Assembly (NCBI RefSeq): GCF_003627095.1
Contig: NZ_CP032627.1
Coordinates: 2,542,001-2,606,000 of the forward strand
DNA from: Lactococcus allomyrinae
GTDB taxonomy: Bacteria; Bacillota; Bacilli; Lactobacillales; Streptococcaceae
Direction: 5' to 3'
DNA length: 64,000 nucleotides
The notes beneath the pieces were generated by a model. It ran no database searches, had not been told where the DNA came from, and was given only the letters and a program-made list of their open reading frames with translations. The position numbers and the translations under genes were made by a program. Positions 27,092 to 35,493 of this stretch are shown here, piece by piece (the stretch's first letter is position 1; every line of letters starts with the position of its first letter).

Positions 27092-27510
27092 TTGAGTAGT
27101 AAAAAATCTAGACTATGATTAGTATTTATAATGTAAAAAATGAAGCAAGAAAATTATATCTATAAAATACGTTCATTTGTATATCATTTGAGTGTAGGAC
27201 ATTTTTTTGTTAAGATTAGTCAAGTAGGTTGGTTAGTATAGATTACAGAATAATCAACACGAGATGCAAGCTCTGAATGATATAACATTGACAGTATGGT
27301 TTGTCATTGTTTTTATCGTGTATATTAGTCTTATTGTTTTTATATCTCTGATGACAATCCATCAGTAATAGAGATTGTATGCTTTAAAAGATTACTTTTA
27401 GTGCTGATTTTGCGTGATGAATGAGTGACAAGTAAAATCAAGAAAGTGACACAGCGAAGTAGTTCTTATTTAAAAAACTTAAATAGTATTAGATAACTAA
27501 GGAAAAAATT
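27092..27510. other. 419-bp gap between ylbG and an unknown gene
   Basis: Mostly AT-rich DNA without terminators of the usual palindrome type. It contains one possible small membrane-peptide ORF at 27264-27368. Nothing else supportable. Confidence 0.5.
27264..27368 (+). CDS. Possible small hydrophobic peptide
   Basis: A 34-codon ORF whose product is almost entirely one membrane helix (VWFVIVFIVYISLIVFISLM between a short polar N-terminus and TIHQ). Only a weak ribosome binding site is visible, and no family is recognised. Size and layout resemble small membrane toxins or holin-like peptides, but this could be a chance ORF in AT-rich DNA. Confidence 0.25.
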   Translation: MQALNDITLTVWFVIVFIVYISLIVFISLMTIHQ

Positions 27511-28029
27511 ATGTTGGAGATTCATTATTATTTCACTCCTATTTTAGACCATCTGGAGCGATTCGACCAAAACGATTGGCACTTACATCCCATTGTGACC
27601 CTGCCTGCTGCAAAAGAATTGCGTGATGTAGAAGATTTACCTAAAAATGTTGCATCGCTTAATGCCTGCCACGACCGTTTACAAAAAATCTCATTAGATT
27701 ATCTTACTGTCACACTTTATGGACGGAAACAAGGGCGACTGTTTTTGTTGCTCCTTCAAGACTGTTTGTCTGAAATAACGGTATTGGAGTATACTGACCA
27801 AATACGTCAAAAGATTTTAAAAAAACTAAACATATCGACGTCAGATTTTATGGAATATCGACAATTTGCAAAAAGGCATTTGTCATTAGACTTAAAAGAT
27901 TTCAGGGAAAATGATTTTCATGCTTCACCCTCTAGTCTTGTCATTACTGACAAAGAATGTTTACACATGGAAAAATGCTCTCATCTTGCCTTACAAGATT
28001 ATCTCTATCAAATTGAAAAAACTGCCTAA
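27511..28029 (+). CDS. Uncharacterised 172-aa protein
   Basis: I do not recognise this protein. It is soluble, has no signal peptide or membrane helix, and is rich in Leu, His and Asp, with a central hydrophobic strand (RLFLLLLQDCLSEITVLEY) and several His/Cys near the end (DKECLHMEKCSHLALQDYLY). AAGGA precedes the ATG, and a strong terminator whose stem includes the stop codon follows, so it is a genuine single-gene unit. Function unknown. Confidence 0.7.
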   Translation: MLEIHYYFTPILDHLERFDQNDWHLHPIVTLPAAKELRDVEDLPKNVASLNACHDRLQKISLDYLTVTLYGRKQGRLFLLLLQDCLSEITVLEYTDQIRQKILKKLNISTSDFMEYRQFAKRHLSLDLKDFRENDFHASPSSLVITDKECLHMEKCSHLALQDYLYQIEKTA

Positions 28030-28044
28030 TTAGGCAGTCTTTTT
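28017..28044 (+). terminator. Terminator overlapping the stop codon
   Basis: ACTGCCTAATTAGGCAGT (28021-28038) is a perfect palindrome followed by CTTTTT; the TAA stop lies inside the stem. Confidence 0.85.
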
Positions 28045-28059
28045 GTGTCACATTAGATT

Positions 28060-28115
28060 TAAGCGAATCCTTGAATCAGTGAATAAAAGACTTATCAGTA
28101 TACTGACAGACTTGT
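28060..28115. repeat. Partial copy of the 71-bp unit
   Basis: The stretch TTGAATCAGTGAATAAAAGA and the following CTTATCAG...CTGACAGACTT closely resemble the second half of the unit tandemly repeated at 1103-1315. Confidence 0.65.
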
Positions 28116-28184
28116 TTAATTTACTTATAGCTGATTTTTCTGCAAAAATAGTGATAAAATAGCTGTCAGTAATTTTATGCAAAA

Positions 28185-28778
28185 CTACTTACGCAAATGA
28201 CGCAAACAATCTAAAAAACGAACGACTTTTGATTTTGAAAAACGATACTCAACACGATTTTTTTCAAGAAAGTCAAAGAAGTCTTTCTTTCCTTGTGTAT
28301 TATCTTCTACTTCAAGCTCTAATTCGTAATCGGTGTGTCCGAGATAGTCATTCTTATCTAACGCAGCAAGTCCAATGGGAAGTTGCTGCTCATAGCGAAT
28401 CGTCGTCAGACTACCAATCAGTGTGATTTCTTCTAGATTAATATCGCGCGCGGTAAGCAATTCACAAATTTCACTAAGGTCGGTATCCCCACAAATGATA
28501 TTTCGCTCACCTAATAATTGTTGTGCTTCTTCAAGAGTAAGAGCAATATTATACTCGATATTTCCAACTTCTTGTGGCACCTTCAATGTCATTTCAGCGG
28601 ATTTATCAAAAGTCCGAATACGTAAAGCAAGCTTTTTTTTACGTAGTTTAAAATCTTTAGAATCCAAATAATGGTTCGTCTGCCTAACAGGGGTAATATG
28701 TGTAAATAGCTTCTTTAACTGGTCATATTCTGCTAAAGAGAGCAGCGATTTATACTCAATCTCCAAGTTCGTACTCAT
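28185..28778 (-). CDS. CYTH-domain protein (YjbK-like)
   Basis: 197-aa member of the CYTH/triphosphate tunnel metalloenzyme family, which hydrolyses triphosphates with a divalent metal. The N-terminal ExExK signature is seen as LEIEYKS (residues ~5-11). Paired charged strands such as RKKKLALRIRTF and YELELEVED line the expected tunnel. It is encoded opposite relQ-ppnK-rluD, the same neighbourhood as yjbK in Bacillus and streptococci, which supports the call. The substrate is unknown; inorganic triphosphate is a common one in the family. Confidence 0.85.
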   Translation of the reverse strand: MSTNLEIEYKSLLSLAEYDQLKKLFTHITPVRQTNHYLDSKDFKLRKKKLALRIRTFDKSAEMTLKVPQEVGNIEYNIALTLEEAQQLLGERNIICGDTDLSEICELLTARDINLEEITLIGSLTTIRYEQQLPIGLAALDKNDYLGHTDYELELEVEDNTQGKKDFFDFLEKNRVEYRFSKSKVVRFLDCLRHLRK

Positions 28779-29347
28779 TTTAAATTAATTAATAAAGCTG
28801 TTTACTGAGAAACAATTATAGTAAAAACAGCTTTCCTTTCAGATATGTTAAAAATAGATATTAACTAAAAGTATAGCAAAACCTAAGATAGAAGTAAAGT
28901 TGAGTAAAAACACCTAAAAAATTCAGAGTTCAAAAAATGTATTTACCAATCATCGCAAGACACGCACTTCGTGCGCCATTCGATTCACACCACAGGTATC
29001 TATTCGCTTGCTATTAAGTGTATCTGCGTTAGCAGATTTAGAGGCGGACTAGTATAAATAAAGATAAATATATGATAAAGTAACAACAACTGATGAGAAA
29101 CAAGATAAGTTATGTTAAAATATTAGATGTAATTAAAGACGGAAAAAATGAAATAAAATCACGAAGTTTCATCTCGCGATAAAGTACAGAATAAACAAAA
29201 TAAGAAAGGAAAACGCAAGAAAATTACCATGAATTCTTAGGGATTTTTAGAGATGAACTAGTATAAAAAATAGTGTTGGCTGTTATTTGTTTTTCGTATA
29301 TTGATGTAGAGCGATACATGGAAATATTATTCTTGCATTATAAAATT
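28779..29347. other. 569-bp gap between the CYTH gene and relQ
   Basis: Divergent intergenic region. It holds a hairpin GCACTTCGTGC near 28974, a partial copy of the ~140-bp ACTAGTATAAA element (29027-29056) and a second ACTAGTATAAA end near 29252. No convincing ORF. The relQ promoter was not located with confidence. Confidence 0.5.
29027..29056. repeat. Partial ~140-bp MITE-like element (ACTAGTATAAA end)
   Basis: AGCAGATTTAGAGG...GGACTAGTATAAA resembles the end of the complete copies at 41991-42130 and 62909-63050. A second isolated end, GAACTAGTATAAA, lies near 29252. Confidence 0.55.
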
Positions 29348-30007
29348 ATGTTTAATTGGGAAGAGTTTCTCGACCCGTATATCCAAACGGTCGGAGAATT
29401 GAAAATCAAGTTACGTGGAGTGCGTAAGCAATATTTGAAAAAAGGTCTATATTCACCTATTGAATTCGTTACAGGACGCGTCAAAAGACGTGAATCAATC
29501 ATCAATAAAGCAAAAATGCGTGGTTATACTAGAGATACTTTATCTGAGATGGAGGATATTGCTGGTATCAGGGTTATGGTGCAGTTTGTTGATGATGTTT
29601 GGGATGTGCTTGAACTTTTGCGTAAACGTAAAGATTTCAAAATTGTTGAAGAAAGGGATTATATTAATCACCAAAAAGCTTCAGGTTATCGCTCTTATCA
29701 TGTCATCATTGAGTATCCGATTGATACGATCGAAGGATTTCAGATTGTGAATGCGGAAATTCAGATTAGAACTTTAGCGATGAATTTTTGGGCAACAATT
29801 GAACATTCGCTGAATTACAAGTATGGTGGTTTAATTCCTGATGATGTTAAAGCACGTTTGACAAATGCTGCGAGAGAAGCTGCTCAACTTGATGCGGAAA
29901 TGGGCGAGATTCGAGAGGATATTCAGGAAGCACAGCTACTCTTTGACCGTCCGCAACAAAAACAAGACTTTAAGAAAGAAAACGGAGAAGATAATGAACT
30001 TTGGTAA
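29348..30007 (+). CDS. relQ: GTP pyrophosphokinase (small alarmone synthetase)
   Basis: Single-domain RelQ/YjbM-type synthetase that makes (p)ppGpp from ATP and GTP or GDP. I choose ATG 29348 (219 aa, MFNWEEFLDPYIQTVGELK), which matches the family N-terminus; the frame is open upstream to 29273. Synthetase motifs are EFVTGRVKRRESI, DIAGIRVMV, the conserved ERDYINHQKASGYRSYH and EIQIRTLAMNFWATIEH. It overlaps ppnK by 14 bases. No hydrolase domain is present, so removal of the alarmone must rely on another enzyme. Confidence 0.93.
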   Translation: MFNWEEFLDPYIQTVGELKIKLRGVRKQYLKKGLYSPIEFVTGRVKRRESIINKAKMRGYTRDTLSEMEDIAGIRVMVQFVDDVWDVLELLRKRKDFKIVEERDYINHQKASGYRSYHVIIEYPIDTIEGFQIVNAEIQIRTLAMNFWATIEHSLNYKYGGLIPDDVKARLTNAAREAAQLDAEMGEIREDIQEAQLLFDRPQQKQDFKKENGEDNELW

Positions 30008-30806
30008 AAAAATCTGGCTCATCGGAAATTCAAGCGCAAAATCGAAAAAGACGATGGATAAATTGAGCAAGATTTTAAAAGCCGAGCACTTTATTTTTGA
30101 TGATATTAATCCTGAGATTGTAATCTCTGTAGGTGGTGATGGTACTTTATTACGCGCGATGCATATGTATGAATATCAATTAGATAAAGTACGTTTTTTG
30201 GGAGTGCATACAGGGCATTTGGGTTTTTATACTGATTTTACAGACGAAGAGTTATTTGAAGTGGTTGAAGCATTGTACGGAGAAAATCCAGCAAAGGCGA
30301 TTCGCTATCCTCTAATTAAAGTTCAGGTGAATTTTACAGATGGTTATAAAATTGTCCGTCATGTACTTAACGAATCAACGATCCGCAGAGCAAGTAAGAC
30401 CATGGTAGTAGATGTACGAATCTCGGATTATTTATTTGAGCGTTTTCGTGGGGATGGTCTATCCATCGCGACACCAACAGGGTCAACGGCTTATAATAAA
30501 TCAATCGGTGGTGCGGTCATGCATCCAAGAGTAAAAGCGATGCAGATTGCTGAAATTGCAAGTTTGAACAATGTTGTTTACCGCACTCTGGGTTCTCCTA
30601 TGATTGTCGCTGAAAAAGATACGATAAGGGTGTGCCCTGCACCAGAAGATGATTATAGTTTAACCTTTGACCAGTTGACCTTTGAATATAAAAATATTGA
30701 ATCAATTGAATATAGTTTGGATGGCACGACAATATCTTTTGCAAACTGTGCACATACTCCATTTTGGGAGCGAGTGAGTAAATCTTTCATCGGGGAGGTT
30801 GAATAA
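29994..30806 (+). CDS. ppnK: NAD kinase
   Basis: Phosphorylates NAD to NADP. The start is ATG 29994, with GGAG ten bases before (270 aa); the frame is open further upstream but that part is the relQ shadow. The GGDGTLLRAMHMY motif near residue 46 and the NAD-site segments LNESTIRRASK and GDGLSIATPTGSTAYNKS are intact. It sits in the relQ-ppnK-rluD operon with overlapping ends, the standard order in this family. Confidence 0.95.
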   Translation: MNFGKKIWLIGNSSAKSKKTMDKLSKILKAEHFIFDDINPEIVISVGGDGTLLRAMHMYEYQLDKVRFLGVHTGHLGFYTDFTDEELFEVVEALYGENPAKAIRYPLIKVQVNFTDGYKIVRHVLNESTIRRASKTMVVDVRISDYLFERFRGDGLSIATPTGSTAYNKSIGGAVMHPRVKAMQIAEIASLNNVVYRTLGSPMIVAEKDTIRVCPAPEDDYSLTFDQLTFEYKNIESIEYSLDGTTISFANCAHTPFWERVSKSFIGEVE

Positions 30807-31687
30807 TGCAATTCGCCTTCACGAATGATATTGAGGGAAGCATGGTCAAATCAATGCTTGGGCGACATGGCGTTTCAAAGAGACTGCTGGCAAAGATAAA
30901 GTTTGATGGCGGGTTGATTACGGTCAATGGTGAGGAGCAAAATGCGATTCATAAACTGCATCTTGGAGATGTTGTGACTATTACAACACCCAATGAACCA
31001 GACAATGAATTTTTAGTGCCTGATGATATTCCACTAAATATTTTATTTGAAGATGAACACTATTTAGTTGTTGAAAAACCAGCAGGTAAACCTTCAATTA
31101 CAGGTTCTTTGCATCCTACAGGTGCGATGTCAAATGCTGTCAAAGGATATATTTCCAGACAAAATTATGCGAATCAGACAGTTCATATTATTACACGTCT
31201 TGACCGTGATACGAGTGGAATTATGTTTTTTGCCAAACATCGCTATGCTCATGCACTGATGGTACAACATAAGTTTCGTGACACTCTAGAAAAAAGATAT
31301 TTTGCTCTTGTAAATAGCGAGGGACTTCCCGATTCTGGTGAGATTGACTTACCTATTGGTCGATGTGATGATTCTATCATTAAGCGTCAAGTGAGGAGGG
31401 ATGAAAAGGCAAAAACAGCGCTGACAAGTTTTATCAGTGCTGACAGAAAAAATAATTTAGCTTTATTAGACATTACGTTGCACACAGGTCGTACCCATCA
31501 GATTCGCGTTCATTTTTCTCATCTGGGTTATCCACTTATTGGTGATGATTTGTATGGGGGCAACCATGATTTGCTTGAGCGTCAAGCACTTCATTGTCAT
31601 CATTTACAGTTTTTACATCCTTTTACTGACGAAATGGTGCATATCGAACTTGATATGCCAGAAGATATGAAAAGATTACTGACATAA
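30806..31687 (+). CDS. RluD-family 23S rRNA pseudouridine synthase
   Basis: 293-aa pseudouridine synthase. The catalytic aspartate lies in HIITRLDRDTSG (near residue 135). The N-terminal ~70 residues resemble a degenerate S4 domain, and the C-terminal motif LHTGRTHQIRVHF is typical of RluA/RluD enzymes. The ATG overlaps the ppnK stop by one base. The exact target uridines cannot be predicted. Two CTGACA words lie inside the gene near 31424-31446. Confidence 0.92.
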   Translation: MQFAFTNDIEGSMVKSMLGRHGVSKRLLAKIKFDGGLITVNGEEQNAIHKLHLGDVVTITTPNEPDNEFLVPDDIPLNILFEDEHYLVVEKPAGKPSITGSLHPTGAMSNAVKGYISRQNYANQTVHIITRLDRDTSGIMFFAKHRYAHALMVQHKFRDTLEKRYFALVNSEGLPDSGEIDLPIGRCDDSIIKRQVRRDEKAKTALTSFISADRKNNLALLDITLHTGRTHQIRVHFSHLGYPLIGDDLYGGNHDLLERQALHCHHLQFLHPFTDEMVHIELDMPEDMKRLLT

Positions 31688-31690
31688 ATC

Positions 31691-31823
31691 CTGTCAGTAT
31701 ACTGACAGAACACTCATCAAAGCTGAGCGTTCTCTTATCTACTGATAATGCTCACTTTGGTCGCATTAAACTGACAGAATTTTATAAAAACAAAAAATTA
31801 CTGACAAGCTTGTCAGTAATTTT
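31691..31823. terminator. Palindrome cluster and bidirectional terminator between convergent genes
   Basis: CTGTCAGTATACTGACAG at 31691-31708, then an inverted relative of the 71-bp unit, then a 24-bp perfect palindrome with arms ATTACTGACAAG (31797-31820) followed by T. It ends both the rluD operon and the minus-strand cyclophilin gene. Confidence 0.75.
31701..31780. repeat. Inverted relative of the 71-bp unit
   Basis: Read on the minus strand, TCTGTCAGTTTAATGCGA followed by GTGAGCATTATCAG parallels TCTGTCAGTTCAATGCGA...GTGAGCATTGAATCAG of the array at 1103-1315. Confidence 0.6.
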
Positions 31824-31838
31824 TACTTTCTATATGAA

Positions 31839-32669
31839 TTAGAATTTCCAATCTTTGATGATTTTTACACCAGTAATTTTTTCAGGATGAACAGGTGATG
31901 ATTGTTCACCGCTTGTTGAGTTAGCTTGAACCTCGGCTGAAGCAATCTTGTCCACAACATCCATTCCTGAGATGACTTGTCCAAAGACAGTATAACTACC
32001 ATCAAGACTAGGATATCCCCCTTTTTTGTAAGCATCAATAATTTTTTGTGGATATTTACTCTTATCTTGAATTTGACTTGTCATGTCTTGTGAATTTTGG
32101 ACAATGAAAAATTGTGAGCTACTAGAAGTTGGTTGTCCAGTATTAGCAAGAGCTAACGCACCACGAATGTTATAAAGCTGATTTGAAATCTCAGTATCAA
32201 AAGGTTTCCCACCAAAAATCGAAGCACTACCCGTTCCTTGATTAGAGGGATCACCTGTTTGAATCATGAAATCCTTAATCACACGGAAAAACTCATTGTT
32301 CTTGTAATAGTTATGTTTGGCGAGGACAAGGAAGTTTTGAACTGCATTAGGAGCAATCTTAGGAAAGAGTTTAATGTTAATATTTCCAGCAGTTGTTTGA
32401 ATCTGCACCTCAGCCTCATCACTTGCTACAGCCGTTGAAAGTTGAGGCAATGCTAGGTCGTTAAGTGCCTTTGTAGAATTCTTAACTGCGGGATGCAAAG
32501 TATAATCTGTTGGATAATCAGCAGCTTTAGCAGTCGATTGCGTTGTTTGAGAAGTATTTTTTGAAGAATCAGCAGGTTTTCTATTTGCAGAGTAAATCAA
32601 AAATGCGATGGCTGCTACTAAAATAATGCCAAGCAGTCCAAAAATAATAGAAGTTTTTTTCTTATTCAT
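31839..32669 (-). CDS. Membrane-anchored cyclophilin-type peptidyl-prolyl isomerase
   Basis: 276 aa. A single N-terminal membrane helix (IIFGLLGIILVAAIAFLIYS, residues ~9-28) without a lipobox anchors it, followed by a Ser/Thr-rich linker and a cyclophilin domain from about residue 90. The domain motifs FFRVIKDFMIQTGDPSNQGT, NTGQPTSSSSQFFIV and GSYTVFGQVISGMDVVD contain the usual active-site Arg and Gln. It probably helps folding of exported proteins on the outer face of the membrane. It is a single gene with a shared terminator. Confidence 0.92.
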   Translation of the reverse strand: MNKKKTSIIFGLLGIILVAAIAFLIYSANRKPADSSKNTSQTTQSTAKAADYPTDYTLHPAVKNSTKALNDLALPQLSTAVASDEAEVQIQTTAGNINIKLFPKIAPNAVQNFLVLAKHNYYKNNEFFRVIKDFMIQTGDPSNQGTGSASIFGGKPFDTEISNQLYNIRGALALANTGQPTSSSSQFFIVQNSQDMTSQIQDKSKYPQKIIDAYKKGGYPSLDGSYTVFGQVISGMDVVDKIASAEVQANSTSGEQSSPVHPEKITGVKIIKDWKF

Positions 32670-32722
32670 ATGAGTATTTTATCATAAAAATAAGTAATTA
32701 TAAATTTTTATCAAGTTATCTC

Positions 32723-32751
32723 TTGCAATTTCAAAAGAAAAGGTATAGAAT
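32723..32751 (+). promoter_or_regulatory. Promoter of the His-leader / ABC transporter unit
   Basis: TTGCAA (32723-32728), 17-bp spacer, TAGAAT (32746-32751), about 30 bases before the leader peptide start. Confidence 0.6.
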
Positions 32752-32781
32752 AATAAAAAAACATCGAAAGGAGAATCACAA

Positions 32782-32823
32782 ATGAAAAACTTTACTTCAC
32801 GTCATCATCATGTGCATAGGTAG
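32782..32823 (+). CDS. Histidine-rich leader peptide
   Basis: A 13-codon ORF encoding MKNFTSRHHHVHR, with four His codons in a row of five (32803-32817). GAAAGGAG at 32766-32773 is 8 bases before the ATG, a perfect ribosome binding site. It is followed immediately by alternative stem-loops and an intrinsic terminator. That arrangement (promoter, tiny ORF rich in one amino acid, competing hairpins, terminator, transport genes) is the layout of an amino-acid attenuator, here one sensing histidyl-tRNA supply. The rest of the transcript encodes an amino-acid ABC transporter. Confidence 0.8.
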   Translation: MKNFTSRHHHVHR

Positions 32824-32825
32824 AG

Positions 32826-32928
32826 GTTGTATCATACAAAGGTATAGATACAACTTTTGAGTACGCTCAAGTATCTATGCCGGTGATTCTCAAGAGACCG
32901 GTTGTTAAAGACAATCGGTCTTTTTATT
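32826..32928 (+). terminator. Histidine attenuator: competing hairpins and terminator
   Basis: Visible stems: GTTGTATC (32826-32833) with GATACAAC (32847-32854); GGTATAGATAC (32841-32851) with GTATCTATGCC (32871-32881), with inner TTGAG/CTCAA; CCGGT (32880-32884) with ACCGG (32897-32901), helped by CTC/GAG; and the terminator AGACCGGTTGT (32895-32905) / ACAATCGGTCT (32911-32921) followed by TTTTATTT. The first two exclude each other, and the third excludes the terminator. Which form a stalled ribosome favours I could not settle by hand. Confidence 0.75.
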
Positions 32929-33054
32929 TGCTCGTACTCACCTTTGTGAAAGATATTTTTGGCTTAATGCTTAAAATAGTCGTAAAAGCAAAGGTTATTT
33001 CTTTAGAAAGATAAGTCTGAAAATTCTTTATTTTCAGTCGAGAAAGGAAACAAA

Positions 33055-33693
33055 ATGTCTTATATTATTGGGATTCTTCCCCAACTTGCTCAGGGATTTA
33101 TTATCACACTTCAAGTTTTTGTGATTACATTGATTATTTCTATTCCGCTAGGGATCATTTTTGCTTATCTTCTTCGTGTTCCTATCGTAAAATGGATCTT
33201 AAATTTTTACATCTGGGTGATGCGTGGTACTCCCTTACTTTTACAAATTATCACAGTCTATTTTGGATTACCCTTGATTGGAATAACGATTACCAATCGT
33301 CTGCTATCAGTTTTGATTGCTTTTGTATTAAATTATGCGGCTTATTTCGCTGAAATCTTCCGCGGTGGCATTGGAGCTATTCCAGAGGGACAATACGAAG
33401 CAGCTAAAGTATTAAAACTCAGTAAATGGCAAACAACACGGTTGATTATTCTTCCCCAAGTAGTCAAAATCGTTCTCCCTAGTGTAATGAATGAGGTAAT
33501 TAACCTTGTAAAAGATAGTTCTCTTGTATACGTCGTAGGGATTATGGATGTGACTTTAGCGGCTCAAACAGCAATGAACAGAGATATTACTCTCGTACCG
33601 ATTTACATTGCAGGGCTTTTCTATCTTGCTTTCAATGGAATCCTTACAATCATTGCTAAAATAACAGAAAAAAGATTTAGTATTTATAAATAA
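33055..33693 (+). CDS. Amino-acid ABC transporter permease (probable histidine)
   Basis: 212-aa permease of the polar amino acid (HisM/GlnP) family with about five membrane helices. The ATPase-contact loop is EAAKVLKLSKWQTTRLIILP (near residue 118). An AAAGGAAA ribosome binding site precedes the ATG. It is the first structural gene after the His attenuator, and the ATPase follows after 28 bases. Only one permease gene is present, so it presumably acts as a homodimer. The histidine assignment comes from the leader, not from this protein. Confidence 0.88.
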   Translation: MSYIIGILPQLAQGFIITLQVFVITLIISIPLGIIFAYLLRVPIVKWILNFYIWVMRGTPLLLQIITVYFGLPLIGITITNRLLSVLIAFVLNYAAYFAEIFRGGIGAIPEGQYEAAKVLKLSKWQTTRLIILPQVVKIVLPSVMNEVINLVKDSSLVYVVGIMDVTLAAQTAMNRDITLVPIYIAGLFYLAFNGILTIIAKITEKRFSIYK

Positions 33694-33721
33694 TCGTACT
33701 CACATCTTTACAGGAGAAATC

Positions 33722-34357
33722 ATGCTAGAAATTAAAAATTTAACAAAAAAATTTGGCGAAAAGAAGATTTTTGAAAATTTTAATCTGACGATTAATGACA
33801 ATGAAACACTTGTGATTTTGGGACCATCTGGCGGAGGTAAAACAACGTTATTGAGAATGCTCGCTGGTCTCGAAAAAATTGATAGTGGAACCATAAGCTT
33901 TAACGATGATGAAGTCACACTTCATCAAGAATATTTTGATAAAAATTTACTAGGCTTCGTATTTCAAGACTTTCAACTCTTTCCACACAAAACGGTCTTA
34001 GATAATCTTATCCTAAGTCCCATTTATACACAAAATCAATCTAAAAAAGAAGCAACACAGAAAGCGAAATTTTTGCTAAAAAATTTGGATTTGGAAGGTT
34101 TCGAAAAAACTTATCCTTATGCTTTATCTGGTGGGCAAAAACAACGTGTTGCACTTGCTAGAGCGATGATGATTAATCCTAAGATTATAGGTTATGATGA
34201 GCCAACAAGTGCTTTAGATTCAGAATTGCGCAATCAAGTTGCCGATTTGATTTTGACAAACAAGCAGGCAGGTGTGACGCAAATTGTCGTAACACATGAT
34301 GCAGAGTTTGCGGAAAAAATCGCAGATAAAATTCTTAAAGTCAATCCAAGAAATTGA
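33722..34357 (+). CDS. Amino-acid ABC transporter ATPase (probable histidine)
   Basis: 211-aa ATPase of the polar amino acid importer family, a little shorter than the common 240 aa. Walker A GPSGGGKTT lies at 35-43; the Q-loop, the signature ALSGGQKQRVALARAM and Walker B IIGYDEPTSALD are present. It partners the permease just upstream and the binding protein downstream, from which it is separated by a dispersed repeat element. Confidence 0.92.
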   Translation: MLEIKNLTKKFGEKKIFENFNLTINDNETLVILGPSGGGKTTLLRMLAGLEKIDSGTISFNDDEVTLHQEYFDKNLLGFVFQDFQLFPHKTVLDNLILSPIYTQNQSKKEATQKAKFLLKNLDLEGFEKTYPYALSGGQKQRVALARAMMINPKIIGYDEPTSALDSELRNQVADLILTNKQAGVTQIVVTHDAEFAEKIADKILKVNPRN

Positions 34358-34429
34358 ATATTGATCACTAATTGTGTTCGGAGTGTTAAAAGCTAGGCGA
34401 TTAGATAAATTGGAGAACTGTGCTTTCGC

Positions 34430-34560
34430 ACGAACCGTCTAATTAATTTTCTATCCCCATCCTTTTAGGACTACGCTGTCTACTCTCGCTATGGGTGCTA
34501 AAGTGCTAAGGCGAGTAGCAACTTGCTACGCTTTTGGACGAGTGCTCCTCACATCTTAAA
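34430..34560. repeat. Dispersed hairpin-promoter element inside the ABC transporter operon
   Basis: CTACGCTGTC (34471-34480), then GTGCTAAAGTGCTAAG and finally GCTCCTCACATCTT correspond in order to segments of the copies at 26193-26280 and 42431-42535. It separates the ATPase gene from the binding-protein gene. Confidence 0.6.
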
Positions 34561-34574
34561 GAAAAGGAAAAAAT

Positions 34575-35405
34575 ATGAAAAAATTACAAACATTACTTGT
34601 TACAGTTATCGCAGTTTTGGCTGTTGTTACACTTTCGGCTTGTTCTCAAGCAAAGGCAAAAAGTTCTAACACTTGGGCGACAGCGGAGAAAACCAAGTCA
34701 ATCACAATTGGTTTCGATAATACTTTTGTTCCGATGGGATTTAAAGATAAAGATGGAACTTATAAAGGATTTGACATTGACCTTGCGAATGCAGTTTTTA
34801 AAAAGTATGGTATAAAGGTGAAATGGCAGCCCATCAACTGGTCAATGAAAGAACAAGAACTAAAAAATGGTAATATTGATCTAATCTGGAACGGTTACTC
34901 AGTCACACCAGAGCGCAAAAAGCTTGTACTTTTCTCTAATGTCTATATGGAGGGTGGAGATGTGCTTGTTACTAAAAAATCAAGTGGTATTACATCTGCA
35001 AAGGACATGAAAGGAAAAACAGTAGGTGTGCAATCTGGTTCGTCGCAATATCAAGAATTTGAAAGTGAACCAAAAGTTTTAAAGAATAGCGTTTCTGGAA
35101 ATACAATTTCGCAATATAGTAACTTTGATCAGGGATTTCTTGATTTACAAAATGGTCGAATTAATGCTTTGCTTGTTGATGGTATTTATGCAAACTATTA
35201 CCTCAAACAAGCTAAACAAACAGATAACTATAATGTTTTTAGCGCTGGTTTTGCTGGAGCTCCAACAGCAGTTGGCGCTAGAAAATCAGATAAAGAACTT
35301 ATTTCCAAGATTAATCAAGGAATTGCTAGTTTACACAAAACAGGAGAGTTTCAAAAAATATCAGAAAAATGGTTTGGTAAGGATGTTTATCCAAGTTCAA
35401 AATAA
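34575..35405 (+). CDS. Amino-acid ABC transporter substrate-binding lipoprotein (probable histidine)
   Basis: 276-aa SBP_bac_3 protein with a lipoprotein signal ending in LSAC (Cys ~23). Ligand-binding segments include FVPMGFKDKDGTYKGFDIDL, an Arg in TPERKKL that usually grips the ligand carboxylate, and KGKTVGVQSGSSQYQEF. AAAGGAAAA precedes the ATG. It completes the importer preceded by the His leader. Family members bind His, Gln, Cys, Arg or Lys, so the substrate should be tested. Confidence 0.9.
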   Translation: MKKLQTLLVTVIAVLAVVTLSACSQAKAKSSNTWATAEKTKSITIGFDNTFVPMGFKDKDGTYKGFDIDLANAVFKKYGIKVKWQPINWSMKEQELKNGNIDLIWNGYSVTPERKKLVLFSNVYMEGGDVLVTKKSSGITSAKDMKGKTVGVQSGSSQYQEFESEPKVLKNSVSGNTISQYSNFDQGFLDLQNGRINALLVDGIYANYYLKQAKQTDNYNVFSAGFAGAPTAVGARKSDKELISKINQGIASLHKTGEFQKISEKWFGKDVYPSSK

Positions 35406-35493
35406 ATTTAATCGGACGAAATTCGAAGCCTAATGCTGCTTTATCCCGCTAAGGATAATAGCACGCACTTGCTTTGAGGAAGAAGTGCTAATC

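Noticed and set aside
34575-35405. Glutamine or cystine binding protein
   Set aside because: Sequence alone cannot exclude it, but the His-rich leader at the head of the same unit favours histidine.
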